Source of the DNA: Microbacterium sp. C5A9
Lineage (GTDB): Bacteria; Actinomycetota; Actinomycetes; Actinomycetales; Microbacteriaceae
NCBI RefSeq assembly: GCF_022627955.1
Contig: NZ_JABXGD010000001.1
Location: 248,001 to 312,000 of the forward strand
Length of the DNA stretch: 64,000 bases
Reading direction: 5' to 3'
Below the pieces are notes generated by a model. It saw only the letters and a list, made by a program, of their open reading frames with translations, was not told the origin of the DNA and ran no database searches. Shown here one piece after another: positions 56,007 to 63,126 of this stretch (position 1 is the first letter of the stretch; every line of letters begins with the position of its first letter). The position numbers and the translations under genes were made by a program.

Positions 56007-56817
56007 GCGGAGAATCCGCCGCCGACCCGTCGCGAGCGCGGTGCTCGTCATCGCACTGGCCGTCACCCTCGTGCCGCTCGCCTACCTGTTCTCGGTGTCT
56101 CTCATGGGCCGAGACGAAACGGTGTCGGGCGTGCTGTGGAGCGCCGACCCGCACTGGTCGAACTGGGGAGATGTGCTCGCGACCGACATCCCGCGGTCGA
56201 TCCTGAACTCGCTGGCCGCCGCGATCGGCGGCGCGCTCGTGTCGCTCGTCCTGGCGGTGCCGGGGGCCTGGGCGATCGTTCGGTACGACGCCGGCGGCCG
56301 CACGCTTGCGGCGACTCTCATGAGCCCCTGGCTGCTCCCTCCAATCGTCGCGGTGGTTCCGCTGCTCACCCTTCTCCGCGTGGTCGGGCTGAACAACACC
56401 CTCGTCGGGCTCACGCTCGTCTATGCGCTGGTGAACGTGCCGGTCGCGGTGTGGCTGCTCGAGGGGTTCATCCGTCGCCTGCCGGTCGAGATCGAGGAGG
56501 CGGCGCGCATCGACGGCGCGGGCACGGCGCGGATGCTGTGGTCGGTGGTGGTTCCGTTGCTGCTGCCGAGCCTGGTCGCGATCGGCATCATCGTCGCGAT
56601 CCTCAACTACAACGAGTTCCTGCTCGCGACCTTCCTGACGCAGAGCGTGGACTCGCAGACCTTCCCGGTGGCGCTGTCGCTCTTCTACGGCGACCGCACC
56701 CCCCACTTCGGAAAGATCGCGGCGGCGTCGTTCATCGGCGTCATCCCGGTGTTCGCCGCCGCCGTGTTCTTCCAGCGCTGGCTCGTCGGGGGACTGACCG
56801 CGGGCGCGGTGCGCTGA
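55999..56817 (+). CDS. ABC transporter permease (MalG/UgpE-like)
   Basis: Predicted 272 residues, six membrane helices (VASAVLVIALAVTLVPLAYLFSVSLMG first). EAA loop: LLEGFIRRLPVEIEEAARIDGAGTARMLWSVVVPLLLPSL. LNYNEFLLATFLTQSVDSQTFPVALSLFYG is the usual CUT1-permease extracellular region. Overlaps the first permease by 8 bp. No ATPase follows, so a shared ATPase is again needed. Confidence 0.92.
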   Translation: MSERRIRRRPVASAVLVIALAVTLVPLAYLFSVSLMGRDETVSGVLWSADPHWSNWGDVLATDIPRSILNSLAAAIGGALVSLVLAVPGAWAIVRYDAGGRTLAATLMSPWLLPPIVAVVPLLTLLRVVGLNNTLVGLTLVYALVNVPVAVWLLEGFIRRLPVEIEEAARIDGAGTARMLWSVVVPLLLPSLVAIGIIVAILNYNEFLLATFLTQSVDSQTFPVALSLFYGDRTPHFGKIAAASFIGVIPVFAAAVFFQRWLVGGLTAGAVR

Positions 56818-56847
56818 GGCGGGTCCCCGTCGCGTCACCTGCAGTTT

Positions 56848-56870
56848 CGGAATATCGGTGCTGTATTCCG
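56848..56870. promoter_or_regulatory. Inverted repeat upstream of the surface-protein gene (distal)
   Basis: CGGAATA (56848-56854) and TATTCCG (56864-56870) are perfect inverted arms 9 bp apart, starting 30 bp after the permease stop. Could be a terminator or an operator; AT-rich arms favour a protein site. Confidence 0.4.
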
Positions 56871-56880
56871 GTGGTCGCGT

Positions 56881-56895
56881 AATCGAACGTCGATT
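56881..56895. promoter_or_regulatory. 15-bp palindrome upstream of the surface-protein gene (proximal)
   Basis: AATCGA-ACG-TCGATT is a perfect 6-3-6 palindrome, 10 bp before a TTAGAT -10-like box (56906-56911), which places it over the -35 region. Good operator candidate. Regulator unknown. Confidence 0.45.
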
Positions 56896-56953
56896 CTCTG
56901 CTCTCTTAGATGAGTCGCCGATGAGAGCGACGTGAATCGGACTGGGGAAGACG

Positions 56954-58657
56954 ATGACCGGGGAAAACGGTGTTCTGCGCGCTCGGATGAGCGCGATCGA
57001 TGACAAGACGGCGCCGGAGGTGCGAGGAGCACGGGCGCATCGACTGTTCGCGGCTCTCGTGGGCCTGGTGCTCGCGCTCGCCGGGGTGCTGGGGGTGACG
57101 CTGCCCGCCTCAGCCGCGCCGACCGTGACGTATCCGGGCGCGATCAGCAACCTCACGCTCGCGACCGAGAGCGGCACCGGCTCGCTCGGACAGTGGGACG
57201 CGGTGCGCATCTCGGGCGACTGGTCGGTCCCCGACGGCGCGAAGGCCGGCGAGACCTTCGGCATGACCCTTCCGGCGGAGTTCAACCGCCACGCCGCGGG
57301 AGACTTCACCATCGCGGATCCGGCGAGCGGAGCGGTGCTCGCCACCTGCGTCGTCGCCTCCGGACACGGACCGGAGATCGTCTGCACGCTCACCGACGCG
57401 GTCGAGGGGCTGGAGCAGATCGGCGGCTCCTTCTGGATGCAGGCACAGGCGTCGCAGTCCACGACGAGCGAGACGGTGGACTTCGACCTGGGAGACCGGA
57501 TCGAGATCGTGGACCTGCCCGGCACGGGCGGTATCGGTCCTGAGCGGCTGACCGAGAGTGCTCAGCCTTACAAGTACGGCGGCGCCACGGCGACCGACGG
57601 TCGGCTCAAGTGGATCGTCGGCGTGCCGAGCGGCCACGTCGATGACGGCGGGTTCACGATCGTCGACACGCTCGACACCGGGCTCGACGGACACCACTAC
57701 ACGGGGGAGATGCGTCTCGCTCAGCGCGAGGTGCAGAACGGAGAGCAGACCGGGTCGTGGACACCGGTGGATCCCGCGCGCTATCAGATGGTCTTCGCAG
57801 ACGACGGACTCTCCTTCCGGCTGACCGCGAGCGGACTGCCGAACAGTGGGTTCGCCTACGAGCTGACCTACTTCACGCAGGCCGACGGAGCCGTCCTCGA
57901 GGGCGATGTGTTCGGGAACCGCGCGGTCGTCAACACCACCGAGATCTCGGCCACGCACACGGCGACCGAGACCGGCGGTGGCGACGGAAGCGGTGTCGTG
58001 TACACCCGCTTCTCGATCACCAAGGCGCTCACAGGTGCGCAGGCCGACGCGGCACGCGACGCCGAGTACACCGTGCGATACACGGTCGAGGGATCGGATG
58101 CACCGGCGGCGACACTCACCGTGCCGGTCGGAGAGTCGGTCACCAGCGCGCGTGCGCCGCTCGGATCCACGTTCGTGATCGAGGAGATCGATCTGCCCGC
58201 GATCGACGGTGTCGAATGGGGCGAGTGGACCATCACCGGCGAGGGCGTGACCGCTGCGGGTGACGGAACCTACGAGGTGACTCCCGGCACGGCGGCCGGC
58301 GTCGAGCTGACCCTCACGAACATCGCCAACACGGTGCCGGCTCCGACACCCGAGCCCACGCCCGAGCCGACGCCCGAGCCGACGCCCGAGGTCACGCCCG
58401 AGCCGACGCCTGAGCCGACGCCCGAGGTCACGCCTGAGCCGACGCCCGAGGTCACGCCGACGACGACGCCTGGACCTGTACCGTCAGAGACGCCGGCCAC
58501 GCCGACCACGCCGACCACGCCGGCGGCCGGTGGGCTGGCTCTCACCGGCGGTGGTGACGGCCTGGCGCTGCTGCCGATCGCCGGTGTGCTGATCGTCGGC
58601 GGAGCTCTCGCGGCCGGCATCAGCGCCACGCGTCGAGCGCGCGCAACGCGGCGCTGA
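56954..58657 (+). CDS. Cell-wall-anchored surface protein with LALTG sorting signal
   Basis: Predicted 567 residues; GGGGAAG lies 4 nt before ATG 56954. Long signal peptide with h-region LFAALVGLVLALAGVLGVTL and cleavage at ASA-APT. Residues ~55-360 resemble adhesin Ig-like/collagen-binding folds (WSVPDGAKAGETFGMTLPAEFN; IVDTLDTGLDGHHY; FAYELTYFTQADGAVLEGDVFGNRAVV). Residues ~365-460 look like a SpaA/DUF5979-type stalk domain (FSITKALTGAQADAARDAEYTVRYTV). A Pro-Thr-Glu repeat spacer (~463-505) spans the wall. LALTG (528-532), a hydrophobic helix and RRARATRR form a class E-like sortase signal. No sortase gene is in the window. Ligand unknown. Confidence 0.9.
   Translation: MTGENGVLRARMSAIDDKTAPEVRGARAHRLFAALVGLVLALAGVLGVTLPASAAPTVTYPGAISNLTLATESGTGSLGQWDAVRISGDWSVPDGAKAGETFGMTLPAEFNRHAAGDFTIADPASGAVLATCVVASGHGPEIVCTLTDAVEGLEQIGGSFWMQAQASQSTTSETVDFDLGDRIEIVDLPGTGGIGPERLTESAQPYKYGGATATDGRLKWIVGVPSGHVDDGGFTIVDTLDTGLDGHHYTGEMRLAQREVQNGEQTGSWTPVDPARYQMVFADDGLSFRLTASGLPNSGFAYELTYFTQADGAVLEGDVFGNRAVVNTTEISATHTATETGGGDGSGVVYTRFSITKALTGAQADAARDAEYTVRYTVEGSDAPAATLTVPVGESVTSARAPLGSTFVIEEIDLPAIDGVEWGEWTITGEGVTAAGDGTYEVTPGTAAGVELTLTNIANTVPAPTPEPTPEPTPEPTPEVTPEPTPEPTPEVTPEPTPEVTPTTTPGPVPSETPATPTTPTTPAAGGLALTGGGDGLALLPIAGVLIVGGALAAGISATRRARATRR
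58341..58470 (+). repeat. 12-bp-based tandem repeat encoding the PTPE spacer
   Basis: Repeated ACGCCCGAGCCG/ACGCCCGAGGTC units encode (PTPE)n with PTPEV variants. The repeat keeps the reading frame, so length change would lengthen or shorten the wall-spanning spacer without frameshift. Confidence 0.85.
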
Positions 58658-58670
58658 CCCGCAGCATGCC

Positions 58671-58715
58671 GAGAGCGGCAGCCGTCGACCCGGTGGGTCG
58701 AGGGCTGCCGCTCTC
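58671..58715. terminator. Strong bidirectional terminator after the surface-protein gene
   Basis: GAGAGCGGCAGCC (58671-58683) pairs perfectly with GGCTGCCGCTCTC (58703-58715), and an inner TCGACCC/GGGTCGA arm extends the stem. It lies 13 bp after the surface-protein stop and 36 bp before the convergent stop at 58752. Confidence 0.85.
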
Positions 58716-58751
58716 TCGTGCGGGCCGCAGATCGGCCGTGCGATTCGGCGC

Positions 58752-59288
58752 TCAGCCGACGGCGTAGAGCGCACCGCCGACGATCACGGCGACGATGGTG
58801 GTCCATCCGACGATCGCAACGGCCTGCCAGATCAGGATCCGTCCCTTTCCGACGCCGGACGCGGCGAGCATGGTCGCCGTGAAGTGGGTGGGGAGGAGGA
58901 GCGGGCCGAGCAGGCTCACCCCGGGGACTCCGTACCGCTCGAAGGCGCGCTGGAACTTCTCGCGTCGAGCGGCGCCGCGCGGCGTCGTCTCGGGCTCGTC
59001 GTCGATCACGGTGCCACCGCCGGCCAGTGCGGCCTGACGCGTGCGTGAGCGGTTGACGATCGCCGAGCGGGCGCCCGAGCTCGCGATGACGAGCACCGCC
59101 ACGCACAGGAAGTTGCCCACGATCGCCGCGATCGCGGCGACCACCGGGGTGATGCCGCCGAGGATGCCGATGGCGACGGCGCCCTCGCCCTCGATGAACG
59201 GGATGGCACCCGCGAGGGCGATGATCAGCGGCTGCACGAGGTCGGGGACCTGCGCGACGATGTCCTGGAAGGTCTCGACGAGGTTCAT
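58752..59288 (-). CDS. Small multidrug export-like membrane protein (COG2426)
   Basis: Predicted 178 residues; AGGAG lies 7 nt before ATG 59288. Four to five hydrophobic segments: LVQPLIIALAGAIPFIEGEGAVAIGILGGITPVVAAIAAIVGNFLCVAVLVIAS, then a charged cytoplasmic loop, YGVPGVSLLGPLLLPTHFTATMLAASGVGKGRILIWQAVAIVGWTTIVAVIVGGALYAVG. IPFIEGEGA, PLLLPTHF and GVGKGRI resemble the Sm_multidrug_ex/COG2426 family, distantly related to DedA proteins. Despite the name, transport has not been shown for most members. Single gene, convergent with the surface protein. Confidence 0.8.
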   Translation of the reverse strand: MNLVETFQDIVAQVPDLVQPLIIALAGAIPFIEGEGAVAIGILGGITPVVAAIAAIVGNFLCVAVLVIASSGARSAIVNRSRTRQAALAGGGTVIDDEPETTPRGAARREKFQRAFERYGVPGVSLLGPLLLPTHFTATMLAASGVGKGRILIWQAVAIVGWTTIVAVIVGGALYAVG

Positions 59289-59412
59289 GGTGTTTCTCCT
59301 GCGGATCGATGCGACGGAGGATCCGCCGCGATGACTCCAGTCCACCGTGTCGCGTCGCTTCGCGTGAGTGTCGGGTCGTCACCTCTTCCCGGGTGGTTCG
59401 CACGGCGCATCC

Positions 59413-59426
59413 GTGACATCTGTCAC
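59413..59426. promoter_or_regulatory. GTGACA-TC-TGTCAC dyad in the two-component promoter
   Basis: A perfect 6-2-6 dyad ends 5 bp before the TATCGT -10 box, so it occupies the spacer between -35 and -10. This is a good position for the response regulator encoded two genes on, but binding is inferred from position only. Confidence 0.5.
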
Positions 59427-59431
59427 GCCCG

Positions 59432-59437
59432 TATCGT
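59432..59437 (+). promoter_or_regulatory. -10 box, leaderless histidine kinase gene
   Basis: TATCGT, then GGGGGC (6 nt), then ATG 59444. No ribosome site at a normal distance. Confidence 0.6.
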
Positions 59438-59443
59438 GGGGGC

Positions 59444-60667
59444 ATGCGCAGTCCCTCCCGTGTCTCCGACCAGCTCGGCGACCCTTCGCCCGGAGCACGA
59501 CAGCTCGCGCGCGGCATCACGGCCACGTGGTGGTACACCTTCTCGGCTGTGGTGCTCCTCGAGCTCTTCCTCGTGTTCGTGTGGTCGCTGCGCGTGTTCG
59601 CCGAACCGGTCGGCGCCGTCGCGCCACTGGTCGTCGGCATCGGCGGGCTGGTCTGGTGGCTGTCGACGATGCTCCTGCTGACGGACTATCGTCGTCGGCT
59701 CGATGCGGAGTCGGGCATCCCCTGGGCGCGCATCGCCGGGCCCCTGCTCATCGCCGTCGCCTACGGGGTCGTGGCGGGGGTGCTGGCCGACAGCCTCCTG
59801 CTCGGGGCGATGCCGATCGCCCAGTCGGTCGTGCTGCTGAACTGGCCGCGCGGGGTGCGATATCGCGTGGTCCTGCTCCTGACGGCCGTGATGCTCGTGC
59901 TGGCCTTCGTCGACGGGGCGCGAGGTGCGGCGGCCGGCGGTCCGGAGATCTGGGGTCCGTCGCTGTACGCCGTGCTCATCCCGTCGATGACGGTCAGCTC
60001 GCTGTGGTGGTGGGACGTCCTCGTCACGCTGGACCGCGCGCGGGCGTCCGAGGCCCGACTCGCCGCCACGCAGGAGCGTCTGCGCGTCGCGACCGACGTG
60101 CACGACCTGCAGGGGCACCACCTGCAGGTGATCGCTCTGCAGCTCGAGCTGGCGGAGCGGCTGATGGAGCGGGATCCGGCGGCGGCGCTCGAGCAGCTTC
60201 AGCTCGCGCGGGGCAGCGTCGACGACGCCAGGCAGGGGACTCGCGATCTGGCCACGCGGTTCCGCGCGGTGCCCCTGGGCGACGAGGTCGCGAACGCGCG
60301 CGATCTGCTCCGTGCCGCCGGCCTCGATGTCGAGGCGACGATCGCCGCTGATGCCGACCGCGCTCCCTCGGCGGCTCTGGGGCCGGTGATCCGTGAGACG
60401 ACGACCAACGTGCTCCGGCACGGGACCGGACGACGCGCCCGTCTGTCACTCACGAGGGTGAGGGAGGGGTGGCGCTTCGAGGTCGCCAACGACGCCGAGC
60501 GCCCGACCGCGACGGATCCGAGCGGCTCCGGGATCGACGGCGTGCGGCGACGCATCGCGGAGGCGGGCGGGACGCTCGAGGTCAGGGACTCCGAGGGGGA
60601 GTTCGCGGTGATCGTGACGGTTCCCGCGTCGGAGCACGCCGTCACGGTCGAGGGGGAGCGGCGATGA
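59444..60667 (+). CDS. DesK-type sensor histidine kinase (HisKA_3/NarL class)
   Basis: Predicted 407 residues. Five membrane segments in the first ~205 residues (WYTFSAVVLLELFLVFVWSL; VAPLVVGIGGLVWWLSTMLLLT; IAGPLLIAVAYGVVAGVLA; VVLLLTAVMLVLAFVDG; LYAVLIPSMTVSSLWWWDVLV). The dimerisation helix has phospho-acceptor H220 in ATDVHDLQGHHLQVIALQLELAERL. The ATPase domain is short, with ETTTNVLRHG (N box) and GSGIDGVRRRIAEAGGTLEV (G box). The sensor region suggests membrane-state sensing. Overlaps the response regulator by ATGA. Confidence 0.93.
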   Translation: MRSPSRVSDQLGDPSPGARQLARGITATWWYTFSAVVLLELFLVFVWSLRVFAEPVGAVAPLVVGIGGLVWWLSTMLLLTDYRRRLDAESGIPWARIAGPLLIAVAYGVVAGVLADSLLLGAMPIAQSVVLLNWPRGVRYRVVLLLTAVMLVLAFVDGARGAAAGGPEIWGPSLYAVLIPSMTVSSLWWWDVLVTLDRARASEARLAATQERLRVATDVHDLQGHHLQVIALQLELAERLMERDPAAALEQLQLARGSVDDARQGTRDLATRFRAVPLGDEVANARDLLRAAGLDVEATIAADADRAPSAALGPVIRETTTNVLRHGTGRRARLSLTRVREGWRFEVANDAERPTATDPSGSGIDGVRRRIAEAGGTLEVRDSEGEFAVIVTVPASEHAVTVEGERR

Positions 60668-61266
60668 TCCGCGTGCTGCTCGCCGATGACGAGGCGATGA
60701 TCCGGTCGGCGCTCGCCGCGCTGCTGCGCTTGGAGGGCGACATCGACGTCGTCGCCGAGTGCGCCGACGGCGAGCAGGCGCTGCGTGAGGCCCTCCGGCT
60801 GACGCCCGACGTCTGCCTGCTCGATCTCGAGATGCCGGGTCTCGACGGCGTCGAGGTCGCCGAGCGGTTGCACCGCGCCATCTCCACTCGGTGCGTGGTC
60901 GTCACACGTCACGCCCGCCCCGGTGTGCTGCGTCGGGCTCTGGCATCCGGGGTGTCGGGGTTCCTGCCGAAGTCGCGGGGCGCAGACCAGGTCGCCGATG
61001 TCATCCGCCGGGTCGCGGCCGGCGCGCGGTATGTCGACCCGGAGATCGCGGCGGATGCTCTCAGCGACGAACGTGCCCCGCTCACCGACCGCGAACTCGA
61101 CGTCCTGCGGGCCGGGCGGCGCGGGGAGACGACGGGACAGATCGCTCGCACGCTGTCACTCGCTCCGGGGACCGTCCGCAACCACATCTCCGCCGTGCTG
61201 GCGAAGCTGGCGGTCGCGACCCGTCAGCAGGCGGTGCTGCTCGCCGAGGAGCGCGGCTGGATCTGA
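60664..61266 (+). CDS. DesR-type response regulator (NarL/FixJ family)
   Basis: Predicted 200 residues. Receiver domain: D8-D9, phospho-acceptor D54 (LLDLEMPG), T81, K103 (FLPKS). C-terminal LuxR-type helix-turn-helix: LTDRELDVLRAGRRGETTGQIARTLSLAPGTVRNHISAVLAKLAVATRQQAV. Cognate of the overlapping kinase. The dyad in the kinase promoter is a possible autoregulatory site. The 209 bp after its stop, up to the convergent CDF gene, hold nothing I can support. Confidence 0.94.
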   Translation: MIRVLLADDEAMIRSALAALLRLEGDIDVVAECADGEQALREALRLTPDVCLLDLEMPGLDGVEVAERLHRAISTRCVVVTRHARPGVLRRALASGVSGFLPKSRGADQVADVIRRVAAGARYVDPEIAADALSDERAPLTDRELDVLRAGRRGETTGQIARTLSLAPGTVRNHISAVLAKLAVATRQQAVLLAEERGWI

Positions 61267-61475
61267 TGTGCGCTGCCCGTGGTCGCCGCGCGGCCGGAGC
61301 AGAAGGTGCGGGTGGAGCCGTGGGAGAGGGGCCCCACCCGCGAACCGCGCAGGATGGGGAGCAGCGCGGTCCAGACGTCGACGAGCGTGATCCCCGTGCT
61401 CGTCTTTCGTCTCACCTACAAGACCTCGCTGTCGCGGAATGATGACGCGCCCTCACAGTAGACATGCAGGAACGG

Positions 61476-62159
61476 TCAGCCCTCGTGGTGGTCGTGGTGG
61501 TCGTGGTGGTCGTCGTGTTCGTCTTCGAGAAGCATCCCGACGGACGTCGCGCAGGCATCGCCCTTCCACGCTTCGAGACCCTCGCGCACGGCGAACACCG
61601 CGATGACCAGACCCGCGACGGCATCTGCCCACCACCAGCCGAACAGGGAGTTGAGCGCGAGGCCCACGAGCACAGCGGCCGAGAGGTAGGTGCAGATCAG
61701 GGTCTGCAGGGAATCCGCGACCGCGGTGGCGGATCCGACCTCGCGCCCGGCGCGACGCTCCGCGAAGGACAGGAACGGCATCACGATCACGCTCACGGCG
61801 GTCAGCACGAGTCCGACGGTGCTGTGCTCAGGACGTTCCCCGGAGAGCAGCGCGAGAGCCGAAGACGCGGTCACGTATGCGGCCAGTGCGAAGAACGCCA
61901 CGGCGATCACCCGCAGCGTCGGCTTCTCCCACCGCTGCGGGTCCTTGCGCGTGAACTGCCAGGCGACGGCCGCGGCCGACAGCACCTCGATCGTCGAGTC
62001 GAGTCCGAAGCCGATGAGGGCCGCCGACGACGCGATCGAGCCCGCCGTCAGGGCGACCACCGCCTCGACGAGGTTGTAGGCGATCGTGATCCCGACGAGC
62101 AGTCGGATGCGGCGGTGGAGGAGGTCCCTGCGCGCCGGGGCGAGGATCGGAGACGCCAT
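61476..62159 (-). CDS. Cation diffusion facilitator (CDF) metal efflux protein with His-rich tail
   Basis: Predicted 227 residues. Membrane helices: LLVGITIAYNLVEAVVALTAGS, SSAALIGFGLDSTIEVLSAAAVAW, LRVIAVAFFALAAYVTASSAL, TVGLVLTAVSVIVMPFLSFAER, ALNSLFGWWWADAVAGLVIAVFAV. GFGLDS-x-x-E and SATAVADSLQTLICTYLS / WWADAVAG contain the Asp/Glu metal-site pattern, though some His positions of zinc CDFs are not obvious. The C-terminus lacks the usual long cytoplasmic domain and ends DDHHDHHDHHEG, coded by a GTGGTCGTG tandem repeat. ATG overlaps the regulator stop (TGATG). Probably exports Cd/Zn/Co or similar, controlled by the upstream sensor. Confidence 0.9.
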   Translation of the reverse strand: MASPILAPARRDLLHRRIRLLVGITIAYNLVEAVVALTAGSIASSAALIGFGLDSTIEVLSAAAVAWQFTRKDPQRWEKPTLRVIAVAFFALAAYVTASSALALLSGERPEHSTVGLVLTAVSVIVMPFLSFAERRAGREVGSATAVADSLQTLICTYLSAAVLVGLALNSLFGWWWADAVAGLVIAVFAVREGLEAWKGDACATSVGMLLEDEHDDHHDHHDHHEG

Positions 62160-62491
62160 CAGCAGGTGCACCCCTCGCCGTCGCAGCACGTCGGCTCGAC
62201 GATGAGCGCGACCCGCATGAGCTCGTCGAGGGCGGGGGCGAGATGCGGATCGGCGAGCTCGTATCGGGTGCGCCGCCCGTCGGGCACGGTCACGACGAGT
62301 CCGCAGCCGCGGAGGCACGCGAGATGGTTGGAGAGGAGCTGTCGACTCACGCCGAGGTCGTCGGCGAGATCGGACGGGTACGCCGAGGAATCGCGGAGGG
62401 CGAGCATGATCGCGGCGCGCGTCGCATCGGAGAGCGCGTGCCCGAGTCGTGCCACTGCCGCGGTGTGAGTGAGGGAGGAGGAGAGAGCCAC
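62159..62491 (-). CDS. ArsR/SmtB-family metal sensor, CmtR-like
   Basis: Predicted 110 residues. Winged helix: YPSDLADDLGVSRQLLSNHLACLRGCGLVVTVPDGRRTRYELAD. C59 and C63 (LACLRGC) in the recognition helix and C102/C103 in the tail (TCCDGEGCTC) match the Cd(II)/Pb(II) ligand set of Mycobacterium CmtR (C57, C61, C102 from memory). The extra C108 and C110 are unusual. GTG 62491 is fixed by a -10 box 6 nt upstream. Represses the downstream CDF gene until metal binds. Confidence 0.92.
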   Translation of the reverse strand: MALSSSLTHTAAVARLGHALSDATRAAIMLALRDSSAYPSDLADDLGVSRQLLSNHLACLRGCGLVVTVPDGRRTRYELADPHLAPALDELMRVALIVEPTCCDGEGCTC

Positions 62492-62497
62492 CGTCTC

Positions 62498-62503
62498 AGA
62501 GTA
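62498..62503 (-). promoter_or_regulatory. -10 box, leaderless cmtR-like gene
   Basis: TACTCT on the minus strand, then GAGACG (6 nt), then GTG 62491. Shows that GTG starts can also be leaderless here. Confidence 0.6.
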
Positions 62504-62506
62504 CAG

Positions 62507-62522
62507 ATTCTGCTGAATTCAG
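62507..62522. promoter_or_regulatory. Probable metal-sensor operator
   Basis: ATTC-TGCT-GAAT (62507-62518) overlaps the palindrome CTGAATTCAG (62513-62522), just upstream of the -10 box. The position over the promoter spacer fits ArsR/SmtB repression. Confidence 0.5.
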
Positions 62523-62640
62523 GAAAGCGTGTTGTCACTGTCCGGGGATCGGGACGACGGGCGTCGGCGGCGCAACACGGCCGAAACCTCGCGTCGGTAG
62601 CGTTGCCGGTACGCGAGGCTGAGGCAGGAGAGCACGGATC

Positions 62641-63120
62641 ATGGGTGTGACGATCGAACGGGTCGAGTGGGAGCATGACGATGCCGAGCGACTGCGCGCG
62701 GCGCAGCGCGCCGAGCTCGACGCGCGGTACGGATGCGACGACCATGAGCCGGGTGTGGTCCCGACGGCCGATGACGTGCCGGTGTTCCTGATCGCGCGGG
62801 ACGGGACCGGAGAGGCTGTCGTCTGCGGCGGACTGCGCCCGCTCGATGTCGAGGTGCTCGGTGCCGATGTGGCGGAGATCAAGCGCATGTACGCTGCCCC
62901 GTCGAGTCGCGGCACCGGCGCCGCGGTCGCGGTGCTGCGCGCGCTCGAGGTCGAGGCGCAGGCGCTCGGCATCCGGCGTCTGGTGCTCGAGACCGGAACC
63001 GCCCAGCCCGACGCGGTGCGCTTCTACGCGCGAGAGGGGTATTCGCCGATCCGGCTGTACGGGCACTACGTCGGCAGCGACCTCTCGCTGTGCTTCGCGC
63101 GAGACCTCAGCGACGGCTGA
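62641..63120 (+). CDS. GNAT-family N-acetyltransferase
   Basis: Predicted 159 residues; AGGAGAG lies 8 nt before the ATG. AEIKRMYAAPSSRGTGAAVAVLRALEVEAQALGIRRLVLETGTAQPDAVRFYAREGYSPI contains the R-G-x-G-x-A acetyl-CoA motif and the E-T-G-x-x-Q-x-x-A signature of the PhnO/YjdJ-like group. FLIARDGTGEAVVCGGLRPL is the preceding strand pair. Substrate unknown. Lone gene between the metal operon and treZ. Confidence 0.9.
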   Translation: MGVTIERVEWEHDDAERLRAAQRAELDARYGCDDHEPGVVPTADDVPVFLIARDGTGEAVVCGGLRPLDVEVLGADVAEIKRMYAAPSSRGTGAAVAVLRALEVEAQALGIRRLVLETGTAQPDAVRFYAREGYSPIRLYGHYVGSDLSLCFARDLSDG

Positions 63121-63126
63121 CTCGCG

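Noticed and set aside
58341..58470. CRISPR-like direct repeats
   Set aside because: The repeats are short, contiguous, without spacers, and in frame within a surface-protein gene.
61267..61475. Possible small gene between the response regulator and CDF genes
   Set aside because: Short open frames exist on both strands but have no ribosome site, -10 box or recognisable protein pattern.
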